This document shows positions 6,413-12,419 of a stretch of DNA of 20,738 bases, in pieces. The notes below the pieces were generated by a model. That model was not told the DNA's origin and did not search any database. It saw only the letters and a list, made by a program, of their open reading frames with translations. Position 1 is the stretch's first letter, and each line of letters begins with the position of its first letter. Source of the stretch: a virus; the IMG/VR virus record IMGVR_UViG_3300043449_001742, positions 1 through 20,738 of that record, one strand, 5' to 3'. The position numbers and the translations under genes are program-made.

Positions 6413-6892
6413 ATGCCTGAGCCCTACGACTACGACAGCCAAGACCCGACCTTCCTGACCGACCTGCGCGACAGCCGCAAGGCGGTGGAGGTGGTGGCCT
6501 CCTGGCTGTCATCGCAGGGCTATCCGGTGGTGGTGCGCCCCACCTTTGAGCGGCCAGACCCGTCAGCCATGGCGGAGTTCGCCGACGATGGTGACCTGGA
6601 GATCCTGCAACGGGTCGAGGTGAAGCGCCGCCGCTCGCTGACCTTCACCAGCCGCGAGGACTTCCCGCATCCCACCCTGATCGTGGACGCCTGCCACTGC
6701 TACGACCGCGCCAGGCCCAAGCCCTACGCCTACATCATCCTGAACCGCGAGATGACCACCGCCTTCGTGGTGGACTGCCGCACCACGCGCCCGCACTGGG
6801 CGAGGGTGACCAAGCACGACCGCTTCAAGAACCGCGAGCGGCACTTCTATGAGTGCCCCATCCATCTGGTGCGCGTCGAGCGACTATCCTGA
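6413..6892 (+). CDS. Putative PD-(D/E)XK-like protein
   Basis: A 159-residue soluble protein. A helix with KAVEVVASWLSSQGYPVVVRP is followed by FADDGDLEILQRVEVKRRRSLTFTSREDFPHPTLIVDACHCYDRARPKPYAYIILNREMTTAFVVDCRT. The acidic residues before VEVK (D...ExK) and the following strands fit a restriction-endonuclease-like nuclease fold, and the cryptic KRRR could contact DNA. This is a motif-based guess; the protein could also be a non-catalytic relative. The ATG at 6413 overlaps a TGA of the -1 frame. It is the last gene of the unit driven by copy E. Confidence 0.6.
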   Translation: MPEPYDYDSQDPTFLTDLRDSRKAVEVVASWLSSQGYPVVVRPTFERPDPSAMAEFADDGDLEILQRVEVKRRRSLTFTSREDFPHPTLIVDACHCYDRARPKPYAYIILNREMTTAFVVDCRTTRPHWARVTKHDRFKNRERHFYECPIHLVRVERLS

Positions 6893-6932
6893 CCTCGCTG
6901 GGTCGGCTCCACCCGTAAGGGCGAGCGCCTTG

Positions 6933-6966
6933 GGTCGCTTGGGGATGGTCTCCCCGGGGGGCGACC
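6933..6966 (+). other. Extended imperfect hairpin before zinc-ribbon gene
   Basis: Outer arms GGTCGC (6933-6938) and GCGACC (6961-6966) enclose inner arms GGGGA (6941-6945) and TCCCC (6951-6955). It lies in the 115-nt gap 6893-7007, which has no promoter module. It may be a terminator for the upstream unit (no T-tract) or a structured leader. Confidence 0.4.
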
Positions 6967-7007
6967 TGGACGAGGCATCGGAGGCCCAGCACTCACTCCC
7001 CCACCTG

Positions 7008-7547
7008 ATGATGACCTGTCCCACCTGCGGCAGCGCACGGATCGAAGTGTGCGAAGTGCGCCGCTGCATCAACGGCACCCGCCGCCGCCGTATGCGCTGC
7101 GTTGACTGCGACCACCGCTGGACCACCTGGGACGGGCCTAGGCCGCCGCGAGGCGGTGCCGGCCTGCGCAGCTCGCCCAGAGCGTCCGGCAAGAAGCGCG
7201 GCGCACTCACCGACGAGCAGGTGCGCCAGGCGCTGATCCGCCGTGACCTCAACAACGCCGAGGCGGGCCGGGTGATTGGCTGCTCTGCCGAGTCGGTTCG
7301 CCAGATCCGCGCCGGCCTGGTCTACCGCATGGTCCACCCTGAGCTGCTGCGGCCCAACGCACCTGCTGATGCACCACCACCGACCGTCAGCGGGCCCAGC
7401 TGCCACGAGTGCGTGAACTGGACGGGCGCCCGCTGCGGCTTCGGGTTCCCGGACCCACTGCTGGAGGGCCTGGGCTTTGCCTCCGACTGCGACCTCTATG
7501 AGGTGAGCCAGTCGATGAGCCTGGCCTGCCCGACCTCGGTCCAGTAG
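7008..7547 (+). CDS. Zinc-ribbon and HTH-like protein
   Basis: About 180 residues. The N-terminal [42 protein letters not shown] is a four-Cys zinc ribbon of the NrdR/TFIIS-like type. The middle part ([40 protein letters not shown]) looks like a helix-turn-helix, and a second Cys group follows ([35 protein letters not shown]). A DNA-binding regulator is plausible. Two ATGs at 7008 and 7011 are equally possible starts; the frame is open upstream but loses resemblance. The last 52 nt overlap the minus-strand HNH gene tail to tail, and the tail after DLYE looks like antisense of that gene rather than native sequence. Confidence 0.7.
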   Translation: MMTCPTCGSARIEVCEVRRCINGTRRRRMRCVDCDHRWTTWDGPRPPRGGAGLRSSPRASGKKRGALTDEQVRQALIRRDLNNAEAGRVIGCSAESVRQIRAGLVYRMVHPELLRPNAPADAPPPTVSGPSCHECVNWTGARCGFGFPDPLLEGLGFASDCDLYEVSQSMSLACPTSVQ

Positions 7548-7795
7548 GGCTGCTCCCGCCACCAGCTGAAGACCTCCCGGTGTCCCTTGCGGCGGTTACA
7601 GGCCAGACAAGCCGGCACCAGGTTGCGGGGGATCGTGAGTCCGCCTTTGGCCTTGGGGACAACGTGATCGAGGCTCTCCGCCCCGTCGCCGCAATAAGCG
7701 CAGCGGTGCTCCCAGGCGCTCAGGATGCCGTGCCTGAAGCGGTGGCGGGCAGTGCGGGCAGGGACGAACTCGGTGCCATCAATCCGGGCCTGCAT
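7496..7795 (-). CDS. HNH endonuclease, antisense in early cluster
   Basis: A 99-residue HNH nuclease: CAYCG (C32, C35), [12 protein letters not shown] (D43, H44), then [14 protein letters not shown] (N58, C63, C66, N67), with the two CxxC pairs binding zinc and DH...N forming the catalytic beta-beta-alpha-metal site. Small HNH proteins of this type are often free-standing homing endonucleases. It is one of only two minus-strand genes in the early cluster, overlaps the 3' end of the zinc-ribbon gene and ends its upstream side 42 nt from promoter copy F. No clear Shine-Dalgarno site or promoter was seen. Insertion between two transcription units by homing is the likely origin. Confidence 0.85.
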   Translation of the reverse strand: MQARIDGTEFVPARTARHRFRHGILSAWEHRCAYCGDGAESLDHVVPKAKGGLTIPRNLVPACLACNRRKGHREVFSWWREQPYWTEVGQARLIDWLTS

Positions 7796-7836
7796 CCGCA
7801 GCCAGCCGCTCGGGTCATGCTAGGCACGGCGGCTTG

Positions 7837-7912
7837 CGTGACGGATTGTTACAGGACTCGCCGTTGAGGGCGATGGCGCCCGATACTGGTTTCACCGGGG
7901 GCGAGATCCCCC
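7837..7912 (+). promoter_or_regulatory. Promoter module copy F
   Basis: Direct repeats CGTGACGG (7837-7844) and TGTTACAG (7847-7854) precede GATACTGGTTTCACC (-10 at 7882-7887) by 27 nt. The spacer hairpin is TCGCC/GGCGA. The leader hairpin is GGGGG (7897-7901) and CCCCC (7908-7912) around C-GAGA-T, with a C-U mismatch closing the tetraloop. It drives the longest early unit, which includes the nucleotide enzymes. Confidence 0.85.
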
Positions 7913-7927
7913 ACCACCCCGACGACC

Positions 7928-8146
7928 ATGACCCCCAACGCCTGCATCGCCCGCACCGCCGCCTACACCTTCACCGAGGTGCTCCACTACGAGGACGGCA
8001 CCACCGTGGTGAGCCGCTGCGAAAGCGTCCGCCGCGAGCCCAGCCTGGCCGTTTCCCGCCTCGCCACCGACGGCAACGGCTTCCGCTTCTGGAACGACCA
8101 CGACCCCCGCATCGTGGCTGTCGAGTACGCCTACGCCGCTGCGTGA
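7928..8146 (+). CDS. Small hypothetical protein
   Basis: Unrecognised 72-residue protein (MTPNACIARTAAYTFTEVLHYEDGTTVVSRCESVRREPSLAVSRLATDGNGFRFWNDHDPRIVAVEYAYAAA), beta-rich by composition, with two cysteines. It is the first gene after copy F and starts 15 nt after the leader hairpin in a CCACCACCCC leader. The 35-nt gap to the next gene is again C/A-rich and has no hairpin or box. Confidence 0.65.
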   Translation: MTPNACIARTAAYTFTEVLHYEDGTTVVSRCESVRREPSLAVSRLATDGNGFRFWNDHDPRIVAVEYAYAAA

Positions 8147-8181
8147 GCGACCCTTTGCCCCTTCACCCCAAGACGACTATC

Positions 8182-8340
8182 ATGCGCACGTTTCTTGCCT
8201 CCACTGGTCTGTGCCTGGCCCTGAGTGCCGGGTTCTGGTTCGCACTGACCAGCACCCTGACCGACTTGACGACCCGCGACTGCCGGGCAGGCGTGAGCCA
8301 GGCCTGCGAGCAGCTCCGCCGCGACGGAGTCCAGCCGTGA
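8182..8340 (+). CDS. Small membrane or exported protein
   Basis: A 52-residue protein: MRTFLASTGLCLALSAGFWFALTSTLTDLTTRDCRAGVSQACEQLRRDGVQP. Residues 4-24 form one hydrophobic segment after a single Arg, either an uncleaved membrane anchor or a signal peptide. The remaining part has two cysteines that could pair outside the membrane. The stop overlaps the GTG start of the next gene (GTGA). This is the second exported-type small protein in the early region, with the one at 2211. Function unknown. Confidence 0.65.
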   Translation: MRTFLASTGLCLALSAGFWFALTSTLTDLTTRDCRAGVSQACEQLRRDGVQP

Positions 8341-8540
8341 CCTACGCCCTGCGGCGTGGCTGCCAATGGATCAGCGCCACCGAAGGCCAAGGCGAGGGCC
8401 TGCTACTGCCGCCCGTGCTGGCCCTCTGCGACACCACCGACACCGCCTGGCTGGCCGATAGCCTGGAGCTGGCCCTGGAGCGGCAGACGCTGATCCGGCA
8501 CTGCTGGGGCTGGACCACCGAGGTCAGAGCCCTGCGGTGA
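8337..8540 (+). CDS. Small hypothetical protein
   Basis: Unrecognised 67-residue protein from a GTG start (VTYALRRGCQWISATEGQGEGLLLPPVLALCDTTDTAWLADSLELALERQTLIRHCWGWTTEVRALR). I preferred GTG at 8337 over a longer reading from 8211 because the latter is an out-of-frame copy of the gene above. Its start and stop both sit in 4-nt GTGA overlaps, so translation is coupled both ways. Confidence 0.6.
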   Translation: MTYALRRGCQWISATEGQGEGLLLPPVLALCDTTDTAWLADSLELALERQTLIRHCWGWTTEVRALR

Positions 8541-8797
8541 ACCTTGCCAAGATCCGAGGCCTCATGCGCCTCTACTGGTCCAGCGACCTGACGCTGGAGC
8601 TGAACATCGCCCGAATTGTCTACGCCGCCATGCACCCCGCCATGCACCCTGACTGTTGCCCCATCGAGCAGCAAGCCGTCCAAGACCAGCTCGAAGCCTG
8701 GTATGAGGCGGACGGCCGCCACGACCCGGCCCACCCGCAGCACGCGCACTACACAGGCCTCGCTGCGAAGTACCGCCAGCCGCAGGTGACGCCATGA
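8537..8797 (+). CDS. Small hypothetical protein
   Basis: An 86-residue protein from a GTG start (MNLAKIRGLMRLYWSSDLTLELNIARIVYAAMHPAMHPDCCPIEQQAVQDQLEAWYEADGRHDPAHPQHAHYTGLAAKYRQPQVTP). It has a tandem AMHP repeat followed by CC, and is His-rich in the second half, which could bind metal. It overlaps the upstream gene by GTGA and dcd by ATGA. Its place directly before dCTP deaminase in a coupled chain suggests co-expression with nucleotide metabolism, nothing more. Confidence 0.6.
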   Translation: MNLAKIRGLMRLYWSSDLTLELNIARIVYAAMHPAMHPDCCPIEQQAVQDQLEAWYEADGRHDPAHPQHAHYTGLAAKYRQPQVTP

Positions 8798-9321
8798 GCA
8801 TCCTGAGCGACTGGCAAATCCGCGCCCGCTGCCAGGGCGCCGGCGCGATGGTGGTGCCCTTCGATCCGGGCCTGGTGAACCCCGCCAGCCTGGACGTGCG
8901 CCTGGGCCGCCACATCAAGATCGAGTCCGCCACCACGCCCGAGCTAATCCTCTACGACCTGGAGCGCGAGGGCTGGGATGAGGAGACGCCTTACCTGCTG
9001 CGGCCTGGGCAGTTCATCCTGGCGGAGACCATCGAGACCTTCCACCTGCCGGCCGACATCGCCGCGCAGTTCATGCTCAAGTCCAGCCGCGCCCGCGAGG
9101 GCCTGGAGCACCTGATGGCGGGCTACTGCGACCCCGGCTGGCACGGGTCGAAGCTCACCCTGGAACTGCACAACAGCCGCCAGCTGCACTGCGTTGCGAT
9201 CTGGCCCGGCATGAAGATCGGGCAGATGGTGTTCCACAAGATGGATCAGGCGCCGCTGCGGACCTACGCCGAGACCGGCCGCTACAACAACGACCAGCAA
9301 GTGCAAGGGAGCCGGGGCTGA
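8794..9321 (+). CDS. dcd: dCTP deaminase (dUTPase superfamily)
   Basis: dCTP deaminase, converting dCTP to dUTP and so feeding dUMP and thymidylate synthesis. The 175-residue sequence begins ILSDWQIRARC and has LVNPASLDVRLG (29-38), KSSRAREGL (96-104), CDPGWHGSKLTLELHN (112-127, E124 in the place of the catalytic Glu), PGMKIGQMVFHKM and the C-terminal GRYNNDQQVQGSRG that closes over the substrate. Length is normal. Some members also have dUTPase activity, which cannot be told from sequence alone. It overlaps the upstream gene by ATGA and thyX by TGATG. With thyX and the kinase it forms a dTTP-supply group. Confidence 0.9.
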   Translation: MSILSDWQIRARCQGAGAMVVPFDPGLVNPASLDVRLGRHIKIESATTPELILYDLEREGWDEETPYLLRPGQFILAETIETFHLPADIAAQFMLKSSRAREGLEHLMAGYCDPGWHGSKLTLELHNSRQLHCVAIWPGMKIGQMVFHKMDQAPLRTYAETGRYNNDQQVQGSRG

Positions 9322-9947
9322 TGGCTGTCTCCTTCGTTCACTGCACGCCCGAGGCCGAGCGACTGATCGTCCGCATGGCAAGGGTCAGCAACCCCGCCAA
9401 CCAGGACAACGACGCCACCGCGCCCCGGCTGCTGCGCTACCTGATCAAGCACCAGCACTGGTCGCCCTTCGAGATGGCCAGCCTCTGCGTCGAGATCCAG
9501 ACCGAGCGCGACATCGCCGCGCAGATCTTGCGCCATCGCAGCTTCAGCTTTCAGGAGTTCAGCACCCGCTACGCCGTCACCGACCGAGCCGAGGCGCCAC
9601 GCTTCCGCCGCCAGGACCAGCAGAACCGCCAGGCCAGCCACGACGACCTGCCCGACGAGGTGCAGGACAGCTGCCGCTTGGCGGCTGAGAATCTGCTGCG
9701 CGAGGTTCATGCGTTCTACTGGTCGCTGCTGGAGGAGGGCGTGGCCAGGGAGACCGCCCGCCGCATCCTGCCGCTCTGCACCCCGACCACCCTCTACATG
9801 CACGGGACAATTCGATCTTGGCTGCACTATCTAAAGGTCAGAACTGGGCCAGAAACCCAGCTAGAGCACCGGCAAATAGCAGAAGGTTGCCGAGACATTT
9901 TTGCGGCTCAGTTTCCTGTCATTTTTTCTGCTGTTGAATGGAACTAA
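9321..9947 (+). CDS. thyX: Flavin-dependent thymidylate synthase ThyX
   Basis: Makes dTMP from dUMP using methylenetetrahydrofolate, FAD and NADPH. The 208-residue product carries the ThyX signature RHRSFSFQEFSTR (71-83) after AAQIL, with HQHWSPFEMASLCVEIQ (44-60) upstream and the C-terminal HGTIRSWLHYLKVRTGPETQLEHRQIAEGCRDIFAAQFP that completes the active site. It starts at the TGATG junction with dcd. From about codon 163 the base composition drops from typical G+C-rich to about half, and stays low through the next gene, although the protein is intact. That fits replacement of the 3' end during insertion of the adjacent homing-type nuclease gene. The stop overlaps that gene by 10 nt. Confidence 0.95.
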   Translation: MAVSFVHCTPEAERLIVRMARVSNPANQDNDATAPRLLRYLIKHQHWSPFEMASLCVEIQTERDIAAQILRHRSFSFQEFSTRYAVTDRAEAPRFRRQDQQNRQASHDDLPDEVQDSCRLAAENLLREVHAFYWSLLEEGVARETARRILPLCTPTTLYMHGTIRSWLHYLKVRTGPETQLEHRQIAEGCRDIFAAQFPVIFSAVEWN

Positions 9948-10438
9948 AACTCTGCAAATACTGCTCAACGATTTTGCCCGCTTCTCAGTTTTCGCCTCAT
10001 CCTCACACCAAAGACAGGCGATCAAACAAGTGCAAAACTTGCGTAGCTGCTTACAACCGCGACCGATGGAAGCGATTGTCGCCAGAGGAAAAGCAGGCGC
10101 GAGTTGAGCAAAACAGAAGGCTCAGAGAAAGACGCGCCACTGCGTACCGTGACGCAAACCGCTGCAAGGCTTTTCGTCGCAAATACGGAGTAACGCTTGC
10201 CGAGTATCACCAGCAATGGCAGCGCCAAGATTGCCGTTGCGCTATTTGCGATCGGCCGCGCTCTGATGATGAGTTAGCGTTTGCAATAGATCACTGCCAT
10301 GCGACTGGCAGCGTTCGCGGCATACTTTGCCCTCAATGCAACGTCGATCTCGGTCGAATCGAGAGGTATCTCGCCAAGCCCGAGCTGATAGACGCTTACC
10401 TTTCTTGCCCACCCTGGAACTCACAACCTCATGATTGA
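9938..10438 (+). CDS. Endonuclease VII-type HNH nuclease, probably homing
   Basis: A 166-residue nuclease of the recombination endonuclease VII (His-Me finger) type. The N-terminus has CKYC and CKTC zinc pairs (C6, C9, C32, C35), then a basic helix (RNRRLRERR-like), then YGVTLAEYHQQWQRQDCRCAICDRPRSDDELAFAIDHCHATGSVRGILCPQCNVDLGRI, with zinc Cys at 101, 104, 131 and 134, D118-H119-H121 and N135. Such genes in phages are often free-standing homing endonucleases, though some resolve branched DNA. The A+T-richer composition, unlike both neighbours, and tight overlaps with thyX (10 nt) and the kinase gene (ATGATTGA, 8 nt) argue for insertion by homing. Confidence 0.85.
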   Translation: MELKLCKYCSTILPASQFSPHPHTKDRRSNKCKTCVAAYNRDRWKRLSPEEKQARVEQNRRLRERRATAYRDANRCKAFRRKYGVTLAEYHQQWQRQDCRCAICDRPRSDDELAFAIDHCHATGSVRGILCPQCNVDLGRIERYLAKPELIDAYLSCPPWNSQPHD

Positions 10439-10952
10439 ACTGATCGGGCTCTACAGCCCCGCCCCGCAGTCGGGCAAGACCACCGTGGCCACCGCCCTGG
10501 AGCACCAGGGCTTCGCCAGGGTGCCGTTCGCCGATCCGCTCAAGGCGATGGTGGTCCAGTTCCTCCAGGGGCTGGGCTACCGCGACGACGAGGCCCAGCG
10601 CCTGGTCCACATCGACAAGGGCGCCAAGATCCCGCAGCTGGGCGTCACCGTGCGCCACCTGCTCCAGACGCTCGGTACGGAGTGGGGCCGTACCTGCGTG
10701 GCGCCCGATGTCTGGCTGAAGTGCTGGGCGGCCAGCGCGATGCGGCACCCGTGCGTCGTGGTCGATGACGTGCGGTTCCCCAACGAGGCCGAGCTGATCA
10801 AATCGATGGGCGGCCAGCTCTGGCGGATCGAGCGCCCGGGGCTGGCCGACACCAGCGGCCACGCATCGGAGGGCGGCCTGGCCGACTGGGCCTTCGACTG
10901 GGTGATCATCAACGACGGCACCGTGGAGGACCTGGTTCGTGATCTCCGCTGA
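10431..10952 (+). CDS. Deoxynucleoside monophosphate kinase-like protein
   Basis: A 173-residue P-loop protein of the phage dNMP kinase type (T4 gene 1-like). It starts MIELIGLYSPAPQSGKTTVATALEHQGF, with the Walker A loop at residues 6-18, followed by VPFADPLKAMVVQFLQGLG, a VRHLLQTLGTEWGR motif, PDVWLKCW and CVVVDDVRFPNEAELI, as usual for this family. It would phosphorylate dTMP and other dNMPs, the step after ThyX. Composition returns to G+C-rich from its first codons. The GTG of the next gene lies inside its 3' end. Confidence 0.85.
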   Translation: MIELIGLYSPAPQSGKTTVATALEHQGFARVPFADPLKAMVVQFLQGLGYRDDEAQRLVHIDKGAKIPQLGVTVRHLLQTLGTEWGRTCVAPDVWLKCWAASAMRHPCVVVDDVRFPNEAELIKSMGGQLWRIERPGLADTSGHASEGGLADWAFDWVIINDGTVEDLVRDLR

Positions 10953-11142
10953 GGTGCCCCGCTACGCCGGGCAGACCTGGCCCTGCTACGGCGTCCAGCC
11001 CCAGGGCTGGGAAGAGACCACCAGGTTCCTGCCGTTCGTGCATGACGGCCGCGTCGTGCACTGGGGCTGGCCCCGCTCGACTGAGAGCGAGGCGATGGAG
11101 GTGGCCGCCAGAATGGCAGCAGAGATCGAGCCCCGCCAATGA
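10939..11142 (+). CDS. Small hypothetical protein
   Basis: A 67-residue protein from GTG at 10939 (VISAEVPRYAGQTWPCYGVQPQGWEETTRFLPFVHDGRVVHWGWPRSTESEAMEVAARMAAEIEPRQ). It looks like a small beta-beta-alpha domain ending in a helix, with four Trp residues. It overlaps the kinase gene by 14 nt and the following gene by ATGA. Function unknown. Confidence 0.6.
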   Translation: MISAEVPRYAGQTWPCYGVQPQGWEETTRFLPFVHDGRVVHWGWPRSTESEAMEVAARMAAEIEPRQ

Positions 11143-11315
11143 TCGAGCCCATCGTGGTGAGCCGGACGGATCGAGACGGGGGCTGGATCGAAACCCTGGA
11201 GCCGGCGGATGGTGGTGAGCTGTATTACCGCAGCTGCGCTCACGGCTACTGCCGCTACAGCTCCGACCTTTGGCAGGCCGAACTCTACCTCGACCACCTG
11301 CTGGCCTCGGGATAG
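11139..11315 (+). CDS. Small hypothetical protein
   Basis: A 58-residue protein (MIEPIVVSRTDRDGGWIETLEPADGGELYYRSCAHGYCRYSSDLWQAELYLDHLLASG). C/H residues (C38, H40, C43) make a tiny metal site conceivable. It starts in the ATGA overlap with the previous gene and ends the + strand run that began at 7928. Its last 31 nt overlap the convergent minus-strand gene. Confidence 0.6.
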   Translation: MIEPIVVSRTDRDGGWIETLEPADGGELYYRSCAHGYCRYSSDLWQAELYLDHLLASG

Positions 11316-11566
11316 AGGTCCCGGGCCCATTGGACGTATTGGGCGTCAGGCTCCTCGATGGCGCCCAGCTGGGCCAGCTGCACCTCAGCCTCAGCCACCT
11401 GGGCGAGTAGCTGGCTGGTGATGTCCACCTGGCCGCACCAGGCTCGGTAGGCCTGCTCAGCCACCTTGCGGAGCCGGTCCAGGTCGGAGCACTCCCTGAT
11501 GGCGCGGACGTGGGTCTCAACCGCCAGCTCCTCCTCAAGGGGGAGACCGAATTGAAGCCAGGCCAT
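11285..11566 (-). CDS. Lone minus-strand hypothetical gene, faintly NblA-like
   Basis: A 93-residue helical protein (MAWLQFGLPLEEELAVETHVRAIRECSDLDRLRKVAEQAYRAWCGQVDITSQLLAQVAEAEVQLAQLGAIEEPDAQYVQWARDLYPEASRWSR). The F-x-L-x-(V/L)-E-x-(Q/E) start, followed by two helices, faintly recalls NblA, the phycobilisome-degradation adaptor found in cyanobacteria and some cyanophages. The match is too weak to name it. I also recall a family of small picocyanobacterial phage proteins of this shape. The frame continues to an ATG at 11617, but the start at 11566 gives the better beginning. It converges with the + strand gene at 11139 and diverges from the HNH gene at 11659. Confidence 0.6.
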   Translation of the reverse strand: MAWLQFGLPLEEELAVETHVRAIRECSDLDRLRKVAEQAYRAWCGQVDITSQLLAQVAEAEVQLAQLGAIEEPDAQYVQWARDLYPEASRWSR

Positions 11567-11617
11567 AGGTGCCCCGCAGTGATGCCCTAAGGTAGCCAGC
11601 ACCACCGCCCGGGGCAT

Positions 11618-11633
11618 CGTAGCCGTGGCTACG
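11618..11633. repeat. 7-bp palindrome between divergent genes
   Basis: CGTAGCCGTGGCTACG is a dyad with 7-bp arms around GT, lying in the 92-nt gap between the minus-strand gene (start 11566) and the HNH gene (start 11659). It is a plausible operator. A wider GATGCCC/GGGCATC pair overlaps the same gap. Confidence 0.4.
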
Positions 11634-11658
11634 CTTGGTGACAGGCGCGTGCCTGCGC

Positions 11659-11973
11659 ATGGCTGCGGACCCGTACAAGCGGCGCCTGGCGATTGCGCGA
11701 TGCAGGGCCAGAGCCAAGGCCAAGGCCAAGGCTTGGGTGCTGGCGTACCTGCTGGGGCACCCGTGCCTGGACTGCGGTGAGGCCGACCCGAAGGTGCTGG
11801 AGTTCGACCACCGCGACCCGGCCCTGAAGCGCCACAACATCAGCCGGATGGTGAGCGACGGGATGGGCCTGGCGAGCATCGAGCGGGAGGTGGCGAAGTG
11901 CGACGTGCGCTGCTGCAACTGCCACCGGAGGCGGAGCCTGGACGAGGGCCACGGCAGCTTCCGCCGTATGTGA
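11659..11973 (+). CDS. Small HNH endonuclease
   Basis: A 104-residue HNH protein. A very basic start (PYKRRLAIARCRARAKAKAKAW) is followed by CLDCGEADPKVLEFDHRDPALKRHNISRMV (C36, C39, D50-H51) and CDVRCCNCHRRRS (C85, C88, N87, H89). The HNH centre and zinc pairs are complete. It is the third nuclease of this class in the early cluster and, like the others, stands at the edge of a transcription unit. I chose ATG 11659 over TTG 11635. Its stop TGA (11971-11973) is provided by the first repeat of promoter copy G. A homing or packaging-type nicking role is possible. Confidence 0.8.
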   Translation: MAADPYKRRLAIARCRARAKAKAKAWVLAYLLGHPCLDCGEADPKVLEFDHRDPALKRHNISRMVSDGMGLASIEREVAKCDVRCCNCHRRRSLDEGHGSFRRM

Positions 11974-12039
11974 CGGATTGTTACGGCGTTGCCGGATGGG
12001 CGGGTGAGCGGGCATAATTAGGGGACCGGGGGCGACCCC
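11969..12039 (+). promoter_or_regulatory. Promoter module copy G
   Basis: Direct repeats TGTGACGG (11969-11976) and TGTTACGG (11979-11986) precede CATAAT (12013-12018), the best -10 of all copies, by 26 nt. The leader hairpin is GGGG (12028-12031), GCGA, CCCC (12036-12039). The downstream TGGTTTCACC is replaced by TAGGGGACC. It drives the gene at 12059. Confidence 0.85.
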
Positions 12040-12058
12040 ACCACCCCAACCCAAGCAA

Positions 12059-12289
12059 ATGACCACCACCCAACTGACCACCAAAGAGCAAGAGCTGCTC
12101 GACGCCATCAACGAAGGCATGGACCAGCCCGGCTGCGGCTGGCTGCATGAAGTCACCCCCTTCAGCAACGATCACGTCACCGCCGGAGTGCTTGGCTCTT
12201 TGATCTCCAAGGGCCTTGTTCACAGCTACGAGGACACCGAAGGGCCGATGGTTTGCTACTGGGTTTCGCTGATCGACGAGCCGGCCTGA
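12059..12289 (+). CDS. Small winged-helix-like protein
   Basis: A 76-residue protein (TTTQLTTKEQELLDAINEGMDQPGCGWLHEVTPFSNDHVTAGVLGSLISKGLVHSYEDTEGPMVCYWVSLIDEPA). The order helix, helix (VTAGVLGSLISKGLV as recognition-type helix) and wing (HSYEDTEG...CYWVSL) fits a small winged-helix DNA-binding fold of MarR-like type. It is the only gene between copies G and H. As a promoter-module gene with a DNA-binding look it could regulate the module itself. That is inference. Confidence 0.65.
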   Translation: MTTTQLTTKEQELLDAINEGMDQPGCGWLHEVTPFSNDHVTAGVLGSLISKGLVHSYEDTEGPMVCYWVSLIDEPA

Positions 12290-12298
12290 GCCCGTCCA

Positions 12299-12318
12299 GG
12301 CCCCGGGCGACCGGGGCC
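12299..12318 (+). other. Perfect 8-bp GCGA-tetraloop hairpin
   Basis: GGCCCCGG (12299-12306), GCGA, CCGGGGCC (12311-12318) follows the winged-helix gene and precedes copy H. There is no T-tract. It has the same tetraloop as the module leader hairpins, but here at a 3' end, so it may protect or end the transcript. Confidence 0.6.
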
Positions 12319-12328
12319 ATCCCGCCCA

Positions 12329-12402
12329 CATGACGGATTGTTACAGGACCACCAGGTGGAGCACCCTGTCGTCCATACTGGTTTCACCGGGGAGAGATCC
12401 CC
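12329..12402 (+). promoter_or_regulatory. Promoter module copy H
   Basis: Direct repeats CATGACGG (12329-12336, first half imperfect) and TGTTACAG (12339-12346) precede CATACTGGTTTCACC (-10 at 12374-12379) by 27 nt. The leader hairpin is GGGGA (12389-12393), GAGA, TCCCC (12398-12402). It drives two small genes. Confidence 0.85.
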
Positions 12403-12419
12403 ACCCACCCCGCAAAGCC

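Noticed and set aside
9800-10438. Group I or II intron or intein in thyX
   Set aside because: The ThyX frame is continuous to a normal C-terminus and the nuclease gene overlaps it only by 10 nt, so a free-standing homing gene explains it better.
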